Assembly (NCBI GenBank): GCA_003537575.1
Contig: DPRS01000003.1
Coordinates: 1-12,644, forward strand
Source of the DNA: Oxalobacteraceae bacterium
Lineage (GTDB): Bacteria; Pseudomonadota; Gammaproteobacteria; Burkholderiales; Burkholderiaceae_D
Length of the DNA: 12,644 nt
Reading direction: 5' to 3'
Part shown: in pieces, positions 11,989 to 12,644 of the stretch
Layout of the letters: each line of letters opens with the position of its first letter
How positions within the stretch are numbered: the first letter of the stretch is position 1
Program-made: the position numbers and the translations under genes
The notes under the pieces: generated by a model
What the model saw: only the letters and a program-made list of their open reading frames with translations
The model's database searches: none
Told to the model about the DNA's origin: nothing

Positions 11989-12644
11989 TCAGGATACCGG
12001 CGCGATGCCCTGGACGTTGCTGCGGTAAGGCGGCAGCGATTTCTGCGGCATACCCTTGCTCTTTGCGTACAGCGGCATGACTGCCGGCAGCTGCTTTTGC
12101 ATCTCGGCGATGCGGTTCTGTCCGGCGGGGTGCGACGACAGCCATTGCGGCGGCGCGCCCTTGCTGGCCTTGCCCATCTTCTGCCACAGGGCGACGCCGG
12201 CGCGCGGATCGTAGCCGGCGCGCGCGGCAATATCCAGCCCCACGACGTCGGCCTCGGTCTCGTCATCGCGCGAAAACTTCAGCATGGTCAGGTTCGCCCC
12301 CAGGCCGGTGGCAGCGGTGGTCAGATTGGCATCAACGCCGAGAATCGCGGCCAGGCCGATGCCGGCCAGCTTGGCGCCGGCGTTGGCCAGGGTCGATTTG
12401 GCGGCGCGCTCGCGGCCATGCTCGCGCAATGCATGGGCGATCTCGTGACCCATGACGATGGCCGCTTCGTCATCGGTGAGCTGCAGGCCATCCAGCAAGC
12501 CGGTGTAAAAGGCGATTTTCCCGCCCGGCATGCAAAAGGCATTCACTTCCTTCGAGCCGATCAGGTTGATTTCCCATTTCCAGTCTGCCGCGCCGGGGTT
12601 CCAGCGTACGGCATGGGGAATGATCTTGCCGGCGATGGCGCGCA
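11989..12644 (-). CDS. M48 family zinc metallopeptidase (N-terminus outside window)
   Basis: Peptidase of the M48 family, similar in layout to the envelope proteases LoiP/YcaL, which cut damaged or misassembled proteins. The frame is open to the right edge, so the N-terminus, where a signal peptide or lipobox would lie, is missing; 217 codons remain. Visible motifs are NAFCMPGGKIAFYTGLL, the zinc site HEIAH (plus-strand 12433-12447) in VMGHEIAHALREHGRER, the third-ligand region DETEADVVGLDIAARAGYDP, and the closing LSSHPAGQNRIAEMQKQLP. Between zinc site and third ligand is an Ala/Gly-rich stretch (about 35 residues) that may contact the membrane. A GTG at 12546 also opens this frame, but the family-like sequence continues upstream of it (WEINLIGSKEV), so the gene is longer. 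It converges with metY. Confidence 0.92.
   Translation of the reverse strand, partial: RAIAGKIIPHAVRWNPGAADWKWEINLIGSKEVNAFCMPGGKIAFYTGLLDGLQLTDDEAAIVMGHEIAHALREHGRERAAKSTLANAGAKLAGIGLAAILGVDANLTTAATGLGANLTMLKFSRDDETEADVVGLDIAARAGYDPRAGVALWQKMGKASKGAPPQWLSSHPAGQNRIAEMQKQLPAVMPLYAKSKGMPQKSLPPYRSNVQGIAPVS

Overview
The window looks like chromosomal core sequence from a betaproteobacterium of the order Burkholderiales, probably Oxalobacteraceae-like (Herbaspirillum/Collimonas/Janthinobacterium type). The reasons are mreB divergent from gatCAB, a pyrE–xthA divergent pair, GC-rich codon use with long antisense shadow frames, and the style of the encoded proteins. This assignment rests on family resemblance and gene order only; no search was run. 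No phage, insertion sequence, tRNA, rRNA or CRISPR was seen.

Layout. 1-401: start of mreB (minus strand, cut by the window edge). 402-814: intergenic region holding a three-copy tandem palindromic repeat (465-593). 815-4109: gatC-gatA-gatB, the complete tRNA-dependent amidotransferase operon, closed by a bidirectional terminator (4200-4230). 4252-4884 (minus): secreted or periplasmic DUF4124 protein with a charged helical tail. 4963-5628 (minus): pyrE, most likely starting at TTG. 5812-6597: exodeoxyribonuclease III (xthA), followed 14 nt later by a globin-coupled diguanylate cyclase (6612-7994). 8042-10305 (minus, convergent with it): two adjacent HD-GYP phosphodiesterase-type genes, one with a 5TM-LytS-like membrane sensor and one with a CBS pair. 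10306-10593: AT-rich regulatory region with several dyads. 10594-11880: metY (O-acetylhomoserine sulfhydrylase). 11910-11967: two consecutive hairpins. 11989-12644 (minus): M48 metallopeptidase, N-terminus outside the window.

How the genes fit together. GatCAB amidates misacylated Glu-tRNA(Gln) or Asp-tRNA(Asn). PyrE makes OMP for pyrimidines, Xth repairs abasic DNA, and MetY makes homocysteine. Set among these housekeeping genes is a compact cyclic-di-GMP module: one predicted haem-globin GGEEF synthase facing two HD-GYP hydrolases with different sensor inputs. This module, the covarying palindromic repeat between mreB and gatC, and the dyad-rich metY promoter are the parts most worth a second look. 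I do not see a clearly novel multi-gene defence or mobile system.
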